64,000 bases of DNA, taken from NCBI GenBank assembly GCA_004369085.1, contig ML210183.1, positions 151,959 through 215,958 on the forward strand, given 5' to 3'. Shown one piece after another: positions 1 through 11,981 of the stretch. Under the pieces are notes generated by a model. It had not been told where the DNA came from. It worked only from the letters and a program-made list of their open reading frames with translations, and made no database searches. The translations under genes and the position numbers were made by a program. The DNA is from Coprinopsis marcescibilis. Lineage: Eukaryota > Basidiomycota > Agaricomycetes > Agaricales > Psathyrellaceae. Numbering within the stretch: position 1 is the first letter of the stretch; every line of letters starts with the position of its first letter.

Positions 1-28
1 TGACATCTTCTTTTGCCATTTCATACAG

Positions 29-690
29 ACATTAAAACAATGGGAGGCGGCTGAGCTCCAGCGGAGAAAGGCAGCACGCCAGTCACTTTCGTCGTCGTCG
101 CCGTCGTTGGTGGACAACGTCTCGCGACGGGCCTCGACGCTGCTTTCAGGCCGCAGTCGCAAATCCAATTCGATATCAAACAACTCAAGCTTAGGGGCAC
201 ACACTGCAGTACCTACACAAGATAGCCTAGACACCGTACCCATGACTTCCATCCCAGCAAGCCCAACGCCCTCGCCATCACGTTCAGAGACCGAAATTGA
301 ACCCCTAGACGACCCGTTTAATCCAGACGAAGTACCCCTGCGGTCACCTTTTGCCGACCCCCCTGCATCCCCCTCTGCACGACGGTCAACGTCCCCATTG
401 ACCAATGGCTCTTTGAGTCCGCTATCCCAAAACACATTTATCGCAAAACAGCCGCCGCCTGCGCTCCCATTAAACCTCCCTCCGCCAAAGAAACCCCCGC
501 CGCGTAGTGAGCCCGTTGCGGACAATATTGATGCGCAGCCGACGAGATGGTGGCATGAATGGCTGTGCGGGTGTGGTGAGGATAGGAATCGTGATCACCA
601 GGTGAGTTCACTCCAATAGTCATTCCCAAAGTCCATGCTGATCGCATTGTGTTATGCCTGCAGGGCGGAAGGACGAACCCATTCGAGTAG
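29..690 (+). CDS. C-terminal exons of an unidentified Ser/Pro-rich protein (5' partial)
   Basis: Two terminal exons are visible. The first starts after a CAG acceptor at 26-28 and runs to 601. A GTGAGT intron follows, and the last exon (664-690) encodes GGRTNPFE and a TAG stop. The encoded tail begins with a charged stretch (LKQWEAAELQRRKAARQ), then a long low-complexity segment rich in Ser, Pro and Thr with several PPP motifs. It ends in a Trp/Cys patch (WWHEWLCGCGE) and the NPFE terminus. No enzymatic domain or membrane segment lies in this part. It looks like the cytoplasmic tail of a larger protein whose N-terminal part is outside the window. I do not recognise the family. The gene converges on the antiporter gene downstream. 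Confidence 0.7.
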
Positions 691-981
691 TCCTCGTCCT
701 AGCATTTTTGCCTTGCTTTATTTCTGCGGACACCTATTTAATACCATATGACGACACATCGCATCGAACGCATACACCATATTGCAGCGTATATAATGAC
801 AGAGAGAGGAGAGGGGGACTAATTTACCACAATTCTTGGAATTTTTATCAATCAACACAGACAAAAAAACACTACGGAACGACAATAATGAAACTTCAAA
901 AAACCAAAACCCAATGACTCAGTTTTCAAACCCTTGAACCCCAAAACTCTTCAACCGTCCCCATCTATCCACAACCTGGTG

Positions 982-3265
982 TTATTCATCGATGGCGTGC
1001 ACATCTTGCTCAGGGAAACGAACAACTTTGTTGCCCTTGACGTACTGGCCGTCCAATGGCGCCTGATCCGCATCTTTCTCCGCCTGTTTTTCGGTAGTGA
1101 CGGTGACCTGTGCAGCTTCTACCTCCCGGCTTTGAGGCTCGCTAACATCGCTATTTCCCACTGGCCCCGGGTCTACGTTCCCAACAGGAGACTTGTCCTC
1201 CAACGACACAATGCCTGGGCCAGCCTCTACATCGTTGACGGTCCCTCTTTCAGGAGTGGAACCTGGCGTCAACGTAACGAACCGATTGATGCTCATCAAC
1301 CACTCAGGAACAACTCTCGAACGAGAACCCGCATGGCTTCTGACTTGAATGGAGAGCGTGTGCGAGAAGTTTCTGGTGACGGAGAAGAATGGGATCGAGA
1401 GCCCGTCTATCCAATATGAGATTAGAGGATGAAATTTGTGATTAGTGGACGTCCTTACGAACGATAATCGAGCTGAGAATGATAAAGGCCACTATGGGTT
1501 GGAGAGCAAGGGCTAAGTAGTCTTCTTCCTTCTGGGGAGGGTTCTGCGGCTCGGGAAGTTTGTGAAGGGCTAGGGTCGAGATAAACATGGCCCCGACACC
1601 CATCTAATACAGTTGAAGTTAGAGAGTGGTCAGCCGTTTTGGACTCTGCAACGTACCGGGCCTACGCACACGAAATTAGTCGTGTAACAGGTGCGCTAAA
1701 AAAGCTGACAACGTACCAAAGTGGCCAGAGAACAAGGCCTCCTTCCACGACGCAATTTCAGGTATAAACTTGTAGAGCATAAGGAGCGGTGGGATGCGAC
1801 GGAGGAAGATGATCCCAAGGCAGAGGAACACAAGTCTCTCCGGGGTTATTCCCAACATGGGGTTGGTGAAGTCATTGAAATCAAACCAAGCACCGATGTA
1901 GATGAAACATCCACAGTTGAGAACCAGGTCAATCACAGCAGAGAACGCTTCGCCTTCGGTCTTCATGTTGAAGTCTCCGTCCCACGACATTGCACTTCCT
2001 GATCAGGCATCAACACGAGAAGTGGGCGAGAAGTAAGGACACTTACCTGCAGCGAAAGCTGCCAGTAAATCGTCGCTTCCAATCGTACTGACCACACCTG
2101 TGATGAAGATGGCAAAGGCGAGGTATTGGGCGACATAGGACTCTCGATCAACAAATCCGTGTTTGTGAGACAGCTTCATTAGCTTTGCAAAGATGATTCC
2201 TGAACGAGAGAATTTAGTAAAGGGGACAACAATTGAGTTCTTCCGGTCGATATCACCTGAAATTGCGCCAATGATTGTCCCTAGGAGGACTTGGTCTGCA
2301 TAGGAGTTGGAAATGAGATATGTGAGAGAAGGAAGAACAAACGCTAGTGTACTCACATAGGCAGCCGAGTGCCACCCAGTGCCCAACAGCCACTTCTGGC
2401 GTTGAGTCGACCATGAGGTAGATGGATAAAGTCAGGAAAGGGTACGCCAGTCCATCGTTCGCAGCACTCTCCGCGGAGAGAATTTGGCGAAGGTTGACGG
2501 GGACGTGTTTTTTGGCATATTTCCCACCTGAACATGGGGGTTAGGATACCTTGCGGATAGCCCCAAGGAGACAGGCCCACCGATTATTGCAGCACATATG
2601 ATAGGATCTGTGGGAGTCAAACAGGCTGACACTGCGAGGCAAGCTAAGAACGAAAGCTTAGGGAAGAGCGCGCGCAAAAGGCCTTCAGAAGAAGTGAGAA
2701 CAGTGTCGATTGAGCCACGGTGAGGACGCACCTGCGACGATAAACCACCCGATCGCCATGGTGGGCACGACCATGACGATCAGGCTTTTGGCATGCTTGT
2801 ACAGGTAGGAATTGGGAAGTTCGATCCCAATCGCGAACAATCCCGTCGCCAGTACGATGCGTGTTACCTCCAGAGTCACCTTGTCGGTGTGTGGGCCCCA
2901 TCCCCTGGGGTTGAAAATCCCAGCACAATGGGGACCCATCAGGATCCCGAAGGCCGTTCCGAGGACGACTTCATTGACGCACACCTAAATAATTGTGAGG
3001 TCTGCGGAGCAACTCGGAAGTAAACCCTAGGCCAGGACAGTGACTCTGACCTTTTCTCTGGCAAGTAAAGAGAACAAGGAGAACTAGGTTGTTGGATATT
3101 AGAGGAGGACCATGGTTGTGTGAGGATGGCCAACTACCGCAACCACGAAGCCACCAAGGCATATGTAGGCTAAGCCTGGGTTAGTTATCTGAGAAAATAA
3201 TCTGTTATTGCTCCAAGCAGCAGTAAAAGGGCTAGACGGACATCGAGTAAGTCCCAATCACCCAT
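982..3265 (-). CDS. NHA1: Na+/H+ antiporter, fungal Nha1/Sod2 type (CPA1)
   Basis: This is a plasma-membrane cation/proton antiporter that exports Na+ (and probably K+) in exchange for protons. The N-terminus is MGDWDLLDITNPGLAYICLGGF. Landmarks of the fungal Nha1 family follow in order: EVVLGTAFGILMGPHCAGIF, LTPTDPIICAAIIGG (the ion-binding TDP motif), LSAESAANDGLAYPFLTLS, GVVSTIGSDDLLAAFAAG, SWDGDFNMKTEGEAFSAVID and VHGLSIPFFSV. A hydrophilic tail of roughly 150 residues ends in DVHAIDE. The start is the ATG at 3265; its short first exon splices in phase to the ITNP exon. Introns of about 50 bp separate the many membrane exons. The tail is much shorter than that of yeast Nha1, as is usual in many filamentous fungi. 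A TATATAAGG box lies about 107 bp upstream. It is divergent from the Afi1-like gene. Confidence 0.93.
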
Positions 3266-3926
3266 AGATATATTGTTAGCAAGTCAAAGACGAATAAGCA
3301 AGATAGTTCAGAAGGGATCCAGTACGGTCTTGGAGGGCGAGAGAGCGACCGAAGAACGAAAGTGGGATCGGCCTTATATACTATTATAACCCTATCAACT
3401 CACCAGCTTGTTTTATCGCGAAATGAATATTAATTTTGAATGCGCCTGCGGGGTGTAGCACCAACAGGTCGTCCGTCCGGTTTCAACATGGTGCCTCGTT
3501 GAGGTACTTGAGCCATTAAAAAGCTAAGAAGCTAGATGTTCAGACAGCTGTTCGACGCATGCTCGTGTTGCTATCGTAAGGTTTCAATTGTTAAGCGGAT
3601 GCTTTGTTTTGTGACAGTTATAAGCTCTGACATAGGATAGTGGAGGACAAACGTGCGTTCAGGCATCAGAGACCCATCATTATTTGGACGAGATGCTGTA
3701 GCCAAGCATTCGTCTCAATGGGGATGGTAGATGCTGAAATGACTGTGACTACTACTGGTGAAGTACTAGTAGCTGGTCACCAGTACGCGCCACCTTCCAT
3801 CCAGATCCCAGTATTCCGTGCATGCTTATTTGAAACCAAGCAATACCAGAACTCCATTCTACCTCGCTCGCCAGGATTTAATCTGTAGTTTCCCCCATTT
3901 GTCTCGAATTTCTATACAGCCATTCC
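3266..3926. other. Divergent intergenic region, antiporter / Afi1-like gene
   Basis: Shared promoter space between two divergent genes. Apart from the TATA box on the minus strand I see no repeat or RNA gene. The short open frame at 3640-3888 has no plausible protein character and is probably 5' leader sequence of the Afi1-like gene. Confidence 0.5.
3372..3380 (-). promoter_or_regulatory. TATA box of the antiporter gene
   Basis: TATATAAGG reads on the minus strand about 107 bp upstream of the antiporter ATG. Position and sequence fit a core promoter element; the assignment is inference. Confidence 0.45.
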
Positions 3927-6917
3927 ATGGGCATCAATGGCAATCACTGTTCATTTGTCCTGCTCGCCGAATTCCACATCTTTGAGGGGGCCCAGCTGAA
4001 GTATCAGTTTCCCCAACCACTTGGAGTAGATGAGAGGTGAGTGCATGGCTTGGAATCCGAGGAATTTCGACCGATTAGTTGCAGCATCTTGGCCATGTCC
4101 ATGTTGCCCGACGGAGCGGAAGCACAGCTGGACGACTGGACTATCTTCTTCCTCAACCAGACACCGTTCAATACAATTTCGCCAGTACTAGCCCTCGACA
4201 CCCCAGAGACACGGTCGATTGACTTGCCCGACGTGGAAGATGTGCAGAAAGGCAACAAGCAGGACTTGCTATGTGTATTGAACCTCGTGCGGACGAAGCA
4301 CGACAAGACTTTGGACAGGTACGATGACTTTGAGCGCGTATTGGATTTATGTGGTTAAGCCAACTCTAGAGGAGCAAAAGTCATGGCTTTGGCTATTTGC
4401 ACACGACATCCATTCATCCAGATTTTCAAGGTGAGTGCCTGACATCCGCGCAAAGCAATTAATTGATTGGAACGATATTCCCCGTCATTAGCCATTGTTA
4501 CTTATGGCACTGGACGACTACTTTGCCAATCCATCTCAAGAATGTCTGACGCGCCTTTTCGACGCGGTCAACGCACTAGACCTCTCCGCCGCTCCTGTCT
4601 TGACCCGCAACGAGAAGCTGCTTATGAGGTCCTCAGAACGGAAGGACATATTCTCAGAGAAATTTGCCCATCTTGCGTCGCAGCAGACTTCATCCTATCC
4701 TCAAAACACACGCACATATGCGCATAAATCGACCGACTCTGGAGGCTCCCACTCAAGCTTCGAGGATGGGTTGCTGATGCGTGGAAAGGACCGAGAGAGA
4801 CCGTCTGATAAGTGGAGAGAAACCAATCGCCCTCCGGATGAAAATGGATCATATTCAACACAGAGCCACCAGTCTCGAGAGTCGCCGTCCGACTCGTCCT
4901 TCTCGCTGGGCGGGAGTGCAGTTTGGGTCGGTGATGAGAGTGGCTTAGATTTCACTCTGACTCGGGACGACTCTAGTAGCACCACTTCGCATGTGGGGAA
5001 CAGCACACTTGTTGCATCGTCCAGGCAGCGGCGCTCTACCGACGCTTCGTCTTCATCATCACATCTCCAGAGCAAGGAGCTTCCTCCTAAGCCACCGCTC
5101 ATGCACCAAGGTTACTCGGACCATCGCTCGCCGTTTGTCAAGGACACGCATTTCTTCCACACCACCGTCGGTTATAAGGATCATCAGTTGCCTATTAAAA
5201 TGCCTTTGGCCACTTTCCCGGAGGAGGTTGGAGATGTGAGTAAATGCAGTTCTTAGTGCTCACTTTCATAGTTCTAACCACCGCATAGTACTCTCTTATC
5301 ACGCTGATAAAAGTGTTTCATACCCACCAGCAAGTATCTGGGCCTCTGCACCCTCATTTACACACCAACGGTTCCCAGACCCATCCCGTCATAATTCTTT
5401 TCAATGCGCTAGTGACTGGCAAGCGGATAATCTTCTTGGGGCACAGACGGCCCGCTGGAGAGGTTTCGAACTTTGTCCTTGCGGCGTGTGCTCTGGCTTC
5501 TGGCTGCGGAGCAGTCCTGAGAGGATTTATCGAGCGAGCGTTTCCATATGCGAATCTCCGAAACAGGGATGATTGGGAATCAGTGTAAGTCCATCCCGCC
5601 TCACTGGTGACATGGGTGCTAAGTGGAAAAATGCAGACCTGCTTATATCGCAGGTGTTACCAACCCTATCTTTGAATCGTCCAAGATGTGGGATCTGCTG
5701 TTGGATATCAGCACTGGCAACGTCACAGTTGCCAAAGACATTCAACTGACGTACCCTGTGTCGAACACAATCGGACTTTCAGCTCCCCTGATCTCTAGAG
5801 CAGGAACGCTAAAGACTGAATCTTCCCTGGGAAGTGAAGACGAGATTGCACGCCTTGCCAAAGAAGGAACCAAGGACTATGCATACAAAGATAACAACGC
5901 GGATAAAATGTTCATCGAAGACGTGAGTCGACTGCGCAGCGCGTGACTGATTGTTGTACTAATAGCTTCGCAGATTCGGGCTGCCATTGAAGATCATTTT
6001 GGGGAAAGTTTGGTCCGGACTCGGTTTACTGAGTATGTAATGCGGTTTGTTAGGCTGGCCTCACGCTATGAGGAAGAAACGACTGGGACGACCAAGTTTG
6101 GCTTTCCTAGCTCTCCGTTTATGGAGGTGCCAGGTCAGGGCCCACAGCTCGGTAGTGGCTTGACTTTCACGGATGAGGCCAGCTGCTGGAAGGAGCTTGC
6201 TTCGAACGCCCACCGAATCGAGGCGTGGAGAAAAACGAACAGCTATCATTATTTGGTCACGGTGGGTCCCTTCCTCTTTAATCACCGTCATAAATAACAT
6301 CTGTCATAGGACTATGTGAAATACCAAGCGTCATGTTCCATTAGGGGGTTCGATCTTACTCACCAATTAATGCGGTTCAGACACGCGAAGAACATGAGTG
6401 ATGCGGAAGCTGTAGCTGTAATGAAGACCCTGGCAGACAATGTGAAGACATATGAACAAGTGGTGGAGGTGAAGAATTTCGGAGCTTTCTTTCTTCTTGT
6501 TGACTTATTCAGGCTTTCTGGAATAGCTTCTTTCGAGTGTCCCCCACGGAAGCGGTCTCTTATCCATTGGCTTTGGACTCTTTCATCCCTTCGAAGCGGT
6601 CCGAGAAGCGACGATAGACTTATTCAATCAGCTTCGTTCACATTCAGTGCGTTTTATTTCTCCTCTCGTTCACATCCATACTATATGCTGACACTTCCGT
6701 CGGTCAGGTGGGAGTGCTATTCCTTCAAGCCCTCAACCACTTCCACAGATACGCCTACATTCGGCTGGCACATGCTAAAGAAAAGCGACTTTTGGCCGAC
6801 CAACAAGGCCAGAGGTATCCCCAATCCTCTGAGCCTGGGTATGGAAGCGGCCCTATGGTTGGTGGGCGAACCCACTCCAATTCCATAGCAAGCGATCGAT
6901 CGAATAACGCGTTCTGA
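3927..6917 (+). CDS. AFI1: Arf3-interacting protein 1 (Afi1)-like DENN/SPA-domain protein
   Basis: In yeast Afi1 binds the GTPase Arf3 and is polarised at sites of growth. The start ATG at 3927 opens an Afi1-docking region: FVLLAEFHIFEGAQLKYQFP, MLPDGAEAQLDDWTIFFLNQ, then after a 51-bp intron RGAKVMALAICTRHPFIQIF. A Ser-rich linker follows. Next is the SPA (stabilization of polarity axis) region: IILFNALVTGKRIIFLGHRR, ACALASGCGAVLRGFIERAF, NPIFESSKMWDLLLDISTG and LLSIGFGLFHPFEAVREATI. The C-terminus contains VGVLFLQALNHFHRYAY and ends SDRSNNAF. Roughly ten short introns interrupt the gene. Domain order and motif conservation are strong; the role in Arf-dependent polarity is inferred from yeast. 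Confidence 0.9.
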
Positions 6918-8055
6918 AGGATGGATTGCTCGCTTCCATCCCAAACGGTGTGCAGTTTCTTCTTATTCCTTTCTCTTCACCTTCGTCGTGGCTCGGCGGT
7001 TCCTTGTGTTCTCAATGTTGCCTATCGTGATAATGATTTACCTTCTTGACTCCCGAACCTCGCCGCGTAATCATCCGTTTTCTGAGTCTCGTGCTTACTC
7101 GAGTACGGAGCGAAAATCCAGCGGTAAGAAAGCATGCTAAGGGTCCTTCGAATTTGTCGCCTGGTAGTCACTAATAGTCAACTTTGCACTAGCGACTAAC
7201 CGCGGGGGTTGCGCCCAATTGTTGCCTGGAAACTCGCTTTACATAGTAGCCCCACATGGACCTTTACAGCTTTTGACCCCTTGGTTTCAAAAGGCTTGCT
7301 TGGATTTTGTTAGCGCCGGAGTTGGCAACGTTCAGCGCTCTTGCCTCCGAGCTTGGCCGGTGCTGCTCAGCGATGCGCTGGAACTGTCAGGGATTTGTGT
7401 TTGGCACTGTGCCCTGACGCGACATTCTGATGGCAGAGATGAGCAACCGTTCAACAATGACAAAAGCGGTCTGAAGAGGCCGTCTGAGAATCAGAGATGA
7501 TGATGCCCCTTCCTCCGCTCTCAGTGTGTACGCCCAGTCTACTTTACTAGCGGTCGAGTCTTTGCGAGGACTTTCGCGAGTTCGCAGCAGACTGTATGTA
7601 GTACTAGAGCTGCGCAAAGCGCACGGGAAACTCGGTCGTTGAAGAAGCATGAATGTGTTTCAGGTATAATCCGAGATGCATCGGCTTGTTGTAAGGACTA
7701 TTCTCACCCAGACTGCCGGTGGATTCCATTGGTACCGAGCGAATGGTCACCCGGTAGGCTTGCCATTTTCCGATTTGGCGAATCATAAATCATTTCCATA
7801 TGGATCAAATAATGGGCTGTGCACTGCCTAGGCTTGTCATGGTATAACTTCTTTAGTAGCCTTCTAAGGCTTGCTTTTATACTTTTACCTTCTCTTTCTT
7901 TTTTTCTTTTTCTTTCTTTTCTTCTCCTTAAGTGGCCTCGGGACTCACACTCAGTACTCATATCTGGATCGCCAATCTCAATACAACGCTATCCAACCCA
8001 ACGTCGCGCAGCGCCGCACACTCACAAGTGATTATTATAGAAATACCCTCTAATA
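6918..8055. other. Intergenic region with polypyrimidine tract
   Basis: 1.1 kb between the Afi1-like gene and the Zn2Cys6 regulator. The only clear structure is a C/T-rich tract at about 7886-7927, 130-170 bp upstream of the regulator ATG. Pyrimidine tracts of this kind are common just before transcription start sites of well-expressed fungal genes. The small open frames here look accidental. Confidence 0.5.
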
Positions 8056-10146
8056 ATGGCCAACAAGCCATACGACAAAGTTGGACAATCCAATGCCCTA
8101 CAAAGAGGCAAGGCATGTCTCCGATGCAGGTTTGTGCAAGGAGCTCTTCTAGAGTGATGTAGCCACTAAGTGTTTAAACTCTACGCGTCTTAGAAAGCGG
8201 AAGATGGTATACTATTTCTACTTTATGTAAAGCGTACGGGCCCTGACAAGCCTACCCACAGAAATGTGACGGTGCGAAACCTTCTTGCCAACAGTGCACC
8301 AAAGCCAAGAGCTCCGAGAATTGCGAATACGACGATGGAAAGGGCAAGACGAGAACCCAACTGCTCAAGGAGACTATCGCTAGACTTGAAGAGAGAGTGA
8401 AGGAATTGGAAGACCCCACCACCAATGCGACATCCATTATGCTGTTTGACCCTCACCGTGATCAAGCTTCCTATTCTGGATCAGGTTCCCCATGTTCCTT
8501 CGGGTCTCCCAACAGTGCCTATCTTCCGGCATTCCCAAGCACAGAGTCTTCTGGTTCTCCGTCAAGTGCTTCGTGGTCGCAGTTGCAGGTACGGACATCC
8601 GGAGGCTTCTTCCTTTGCCGTGGGACTGACGTCAATTTCAAGTCTATCCCATCGCCAGTCAACATTCCATTGCTGCAGGATATCTTTTTCGACGAGCAGC
8701 ACTCGCCATTCGCTCCCGACGATGACATCTCAATGATCCTGTGCGTCGCATAATTTAGGTCAAGTCATGGCTGTGCTCACTAGGTTTTTAGTTTGGACAT
8801 CTTCGCTCCCCATAGCCACCAAGTCGGCCTAGAGATTGATATCGACAGCTTGCGTAGCAGTCTCAGAAGGCCCATGTCTGAACAGCACCATGCTTGTTTG
8901 ATGAATTCCATTTATCTCTGGGCCTGCTTCGTCTCAAGGCCAGAGGCTCTCAGTCAGCACGAGGACTACTATCTCAGGAAGTCGCTTGAAGCTATTCCAG
9001 ACGCTTTGCGCCAAGGTCAGACCACTGACGTGGTTCGCACGTCATGCATCTTGGCTTGCTACTTCCTCGCCAATGGCCGTATCCTTGAAGGTAGTTATCA
9101 TGCAAGTGCAGCAGCAGCTCTGGCCGAGCAGATCGGTCTTGGAAGGCAGTCCGACAGGATTGAGTCAAAGGGAAAATACGAGATGTCTTCTGACCGGATC
9201 CAGGCGTTCTGGCAGGTCTACAATCTGGATAGGTGCTGGTCTGTCGCCCTGGAGAAGACTCCTTTCATTAAGGATGGTCGTACACCGTCGACTATTATTA
9301 CCTGCCCTTGGCCTCAAGATGCGTCCGATTACAAGATGGTGTGCAGATTCCTATCACACAAATGATTCATTCACTTAACGTCACACAGCATTCTCAAATT
9401 CTCGCATGCAACCAAGGCCCTACCGTCCAGGCGTTCCTTGCCGGGTCTATGTCTGCTAATGGATTCTCTTGTGCGGCGTTGCGAGTCAAGGCTTCTGCCC
9501 TTCTTTCCGAAGCAGATCGTCTGTCTGCTCAATGGTGTCCAGGTACAGTACACCATTCGTCCTCAAGTTATGTATCCACCATTAATATCAGCTTCTGATA
9601 GGAGCAAAGATCTCAGCCCAACTCATCGACGAGATCAACAACCTCGAGCGCATCGTCAATCTCTTCTTGCCTACCCTGGTTCAGCCCGAGCAACTGGGTG
9701 CTGTTAACCCTAACGAGAAGTTCGCCTCGATTGTTGCCCACACTATTGCTCAGACGGCTATGATCTACCTGCACCGCCCATTCGCCGCAGAGAACCCAAT
9801 TTCCGCCGAGAAATGCGCACAAGCCGCACGCGCCTGCATTTCCTTGATCAGCTATATCAACGAACGCGACTTTGTGTTCTTGGACCCCATTGTCGGTCCT
9901 TGCTGGTCATGCGCCGCAGACACCACTATCGGACGCCTTGACAGGATCGAGCAAGCGTGGCCCATGGGCGACTCTGTCGAGATCATTAACGACCTTGGAG
10001 TTCTTCTCTACGCATTGACGAAATTCGACAATCATTTCCCTTCCGTCGGTAAGTGACTGTTGTCCTTCCTTGTTACAAAGTAGGATGTGCGTTAATGTCT
10101 GGAACTAGGTCCAGCTTTGTCCAGGGTTCAGAAGCGATTGGCCTAA
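8056..10146 (+). CDS. Gal4-type Zn2Cys6 transcription factor with fungal-TF domain
   Basis: This is a nuclear DNA-binding regulator. The zinc cluster is spelled CLRCRKRKMKCDGAKPSC followed by QQCTKAKSSENC, spacing C-x2-C-x6-C-x6-C-x2-C-x8-C. A short coiled coil (LLKETIARLEERVKELEDP) for dimerisation follows, then a Ser-rich linker. The middle and C-terminal part resembles the fungal-specific transcription factor domain: LDIFAPHSHQVGLEIDIDSL, then RIQAFWQVYNLDRCWSVALE, and the C-terminal half with IAQTAMIYLHRPFAAENP. It ends in GPALSRVQKRLA. The cluster is split by two introns (8130-8193 and 8207-8261), leaving a 13-nt exon at 8194-8206. The start ATG (MANKPYDKVGQSN) is 30 codons before the first cysteine. 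Targets cannot be told from sequence. Confidence 0.9.
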
Positions 10147-10922
10147 AGGATGCTCTACCGATCCGCCATTCCGATCTTCTGACCCTGTGTTATGGTCTTT
10201 TTGTTGTGCCACGCGTTCTGCGCTCAATGCGCACTGGTATCCCGCTGGCCCTTATGTTCTTTATAATTCGTTAACCCCTTTTATCTCTTTTCATTTTACA
10301 GTTTTTTAATTGTAGGAAACCGTGGACTCTGCGTACTTATCCAGATACAGCACCTTCCTCTCTATTCACCACACTCTTTTTAACCTTTCACATTTTACGA
10401 CACGGACTTGACGGACCTTTTACTGGACATTGGCCTCAGATTTACGACTTCTTATGACTAGTTCGGTAGCCCTCCTTGACATCGGTAGAGAAATGGACTC
10501 TATGGACACTGGGTTTTTACGCTTTACGGACGATACTACGGACGATCTGGCTCTATCTCTTAGTTACTCTAGTCAGTACTACATAGGTAGAGAAACTGTT
10601 ACGCCCACTCGCCATTAAACAGTACTAGTCGAAGTACACAATTCAGATGTATCAAGTAGTTGTTCCCATTCATAGGCTAGGCTTATGTTGCATTGGTTCA
10701 TTCAAGTACACACATTCCTTTCAGCCTGAAATACTACAAAAACTTTTACAAAGTTGCTAGAATTCCTCTTAGATCCTGGAGTACTTAGTGAACCGATCTG
10801 GGGACATATCTCAGTTGGGAGAGCAGTAGATTGCGTATTTGGTGAACCGTAGCGTCATCCAAGTTCTGGTGAAACTGCATTACATATGCAAAAGTCTATA
10901 TGACATTGGAATGTTGCATAAT
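10147..10922. other. Convergent intergenic region: biased 3' sequence and a tRNA-like fragment
   Basis: Downstream of the regulator, 10380-10610 is a low-complexity stretch in which GGAC/GGACG/GGTAGAGAAA words recur; it looks like an unusual 3' UTR. Further on, 10800-10870 contains a D-arm-like block. No convincing protein-coding gene is present. Confidence 0.4.
10800..10832 (+). other. tRNA-like 5' half (possible relic)
   Basis: GGGGACA is followed by CTCAGTTGGGAGAGC, the typical D-arm and polymerase III A-box arrangement at the right spacing. A weak five-pair anticodon-like stem can be drawn, but I find no TTCRA T-loop and no matching 3' acceptor strand. This is at best a decayed tRNA or tRNA-derived fragment, and may be chance. 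Confidence 0.2.
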
Positions 10923-11624
10923 TTACCGGTACAAGGACATGGGGAAGAACGAATGTGGTGCATGAGGTGGGGGAGGCGACAACTCAGGATTCCATTTGCT
11001 GAATGGAGTGGGCAAAGCGGGAGGTAGCCTCGACTCCGTATAGATCTTGTCGGTCTTGGTGACGGTTGCAATGGCTTCGGACAGGTCCACTTGCTTGGTT
11101 GCAGGGACGCCTGCCTTCTCCGAAGATTCGGCTGGTGCAGCAACGCTACAAGCGAAGGTTACCCGTTATCAGGAACACCGTTGTCACTTTACCAACACAC
11201 TGACGTACCTAGGTGCACCTGAATGCTCGAGTATGAGACCCGAGAGCTCGCTCTGTGTTACGACGGAGAGCTGGGGGTATGCACGTCGGACATCTCGTTT
11301 CCAATAAGGATTCTGCGCAGGGTCGGATGCTGGTTTCTGTGTTAGAAAGTTATCTTTCGCGAGCCCGTTGAATGTTACCTTTTGTCGCTGGCGTCGAGTA
11401 CTTCTCAGGTCTCGAAGCTGGAGGAGGATAGCGATGCTGTGAGGCCAAAGGAAGCCCAGTAGAAATTTCGGGATTGACCGCGACCACCTCGCCTGTTAAT
11501 TTTGGAACACGCCATTAGCTCTTATTATTTCAGCAGCACATTCGGATTACTTACGGAATTTCCCCCAAAAGCCCCTGGATGTGAGGTGGTACAATGTCGA
11601 ATCTGCGGCTTTCTTGGTTGCCAT
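10923..11624 (-). CDS. NUZM: Mitochondrial complex I 21.3 kDa accessory subunit (NUZM-like)
   Basis: Reading the minus strand from the ATG at 11624 and splicing four introns (about 50-55 bp) gives about 150 residues. The order is MATKKAADSTLYHLTSRGFW, REVVAVNPEISTGLPLASQH, NPYWKRDVRRAYPQLSVVTQ, a short Ala/Glu-rich region, and RLPPALPTPFSKWNPELSPP before the end SFFPMSLYR. The NP-x-STG-PL segment and the NPYWKRD-RR-YP-LSVV motif match my memory of the fungal 21.3 kDa subunit of NADH:ubiquinone oxidoreductase, an accessory subunit of the respiratory chain in the inner mitochondrial membrane. The C-terminus is less familiar. It is divergent from the UPF0643 gene. The intron-exon model is in phase throughout, which supports a real gene. 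Confidence 0.75.
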
Positions 11625-11981
11625 TGTCGCTGACGATGACCTGCAGGAGGCTGAACCCAACCATGGACTCGCGCTATTTCTGCTTAGTCACCTTTGATGC
11701 CAACCAACCATCAGGCCCATCATCATCCAGCTTCAACTCGGGCGCCTCTTTACTGTGCGTGCATTTATTGAAGCGTATACGTGTAACTGAGGCTTCTGAA
11801 GTTTATAGAATCGCTATAGGCCAAAGCGCGGTTCTAATGGTGTCATTTGGGCGCCTATATGCTTTGCCGAGTTCTTAATTGATTCGGCAAATCTGGATCG
11901 CGCAATTTCGAGCATGTCGCCATCGCCGCCCTTGGCTCGCACAATTGTTGCACATTCTGCATCCTGCTTACTCGGTCCATT
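11625..11981. other. Divergent promoter region, complex I subunit / UPF0643
   Basis: 357 bp between two divergent starts. Nothing distinctive seen; open frames here do not resemble proteins. Confidence 0.5.

Noticed and set aside
2816..2829. TTCGATCCC sequence resembling a tRNA T-loop
   Set aside because: Lies inside a coding exon of the antiporter with no tRNA partner arms.
3640..3888. 82-codon plus-strand frame
   Set aside because: No family character and lies in the leader of the Afi1-like gene.
4701..5102. 133-codon minus-strand frame
   Set aside because: Shadow of the Ser-rich linker of the Afi1-like protein.
7219..7500. 93-codon plus-strand frame
   Set aside because: Intergenic, no plausible protein motif or splice context.
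10430..10618. 62-codon plus-strand frame
   Set aside because: Made of the low-complexity GGAC-rich sequence; not protein-like.
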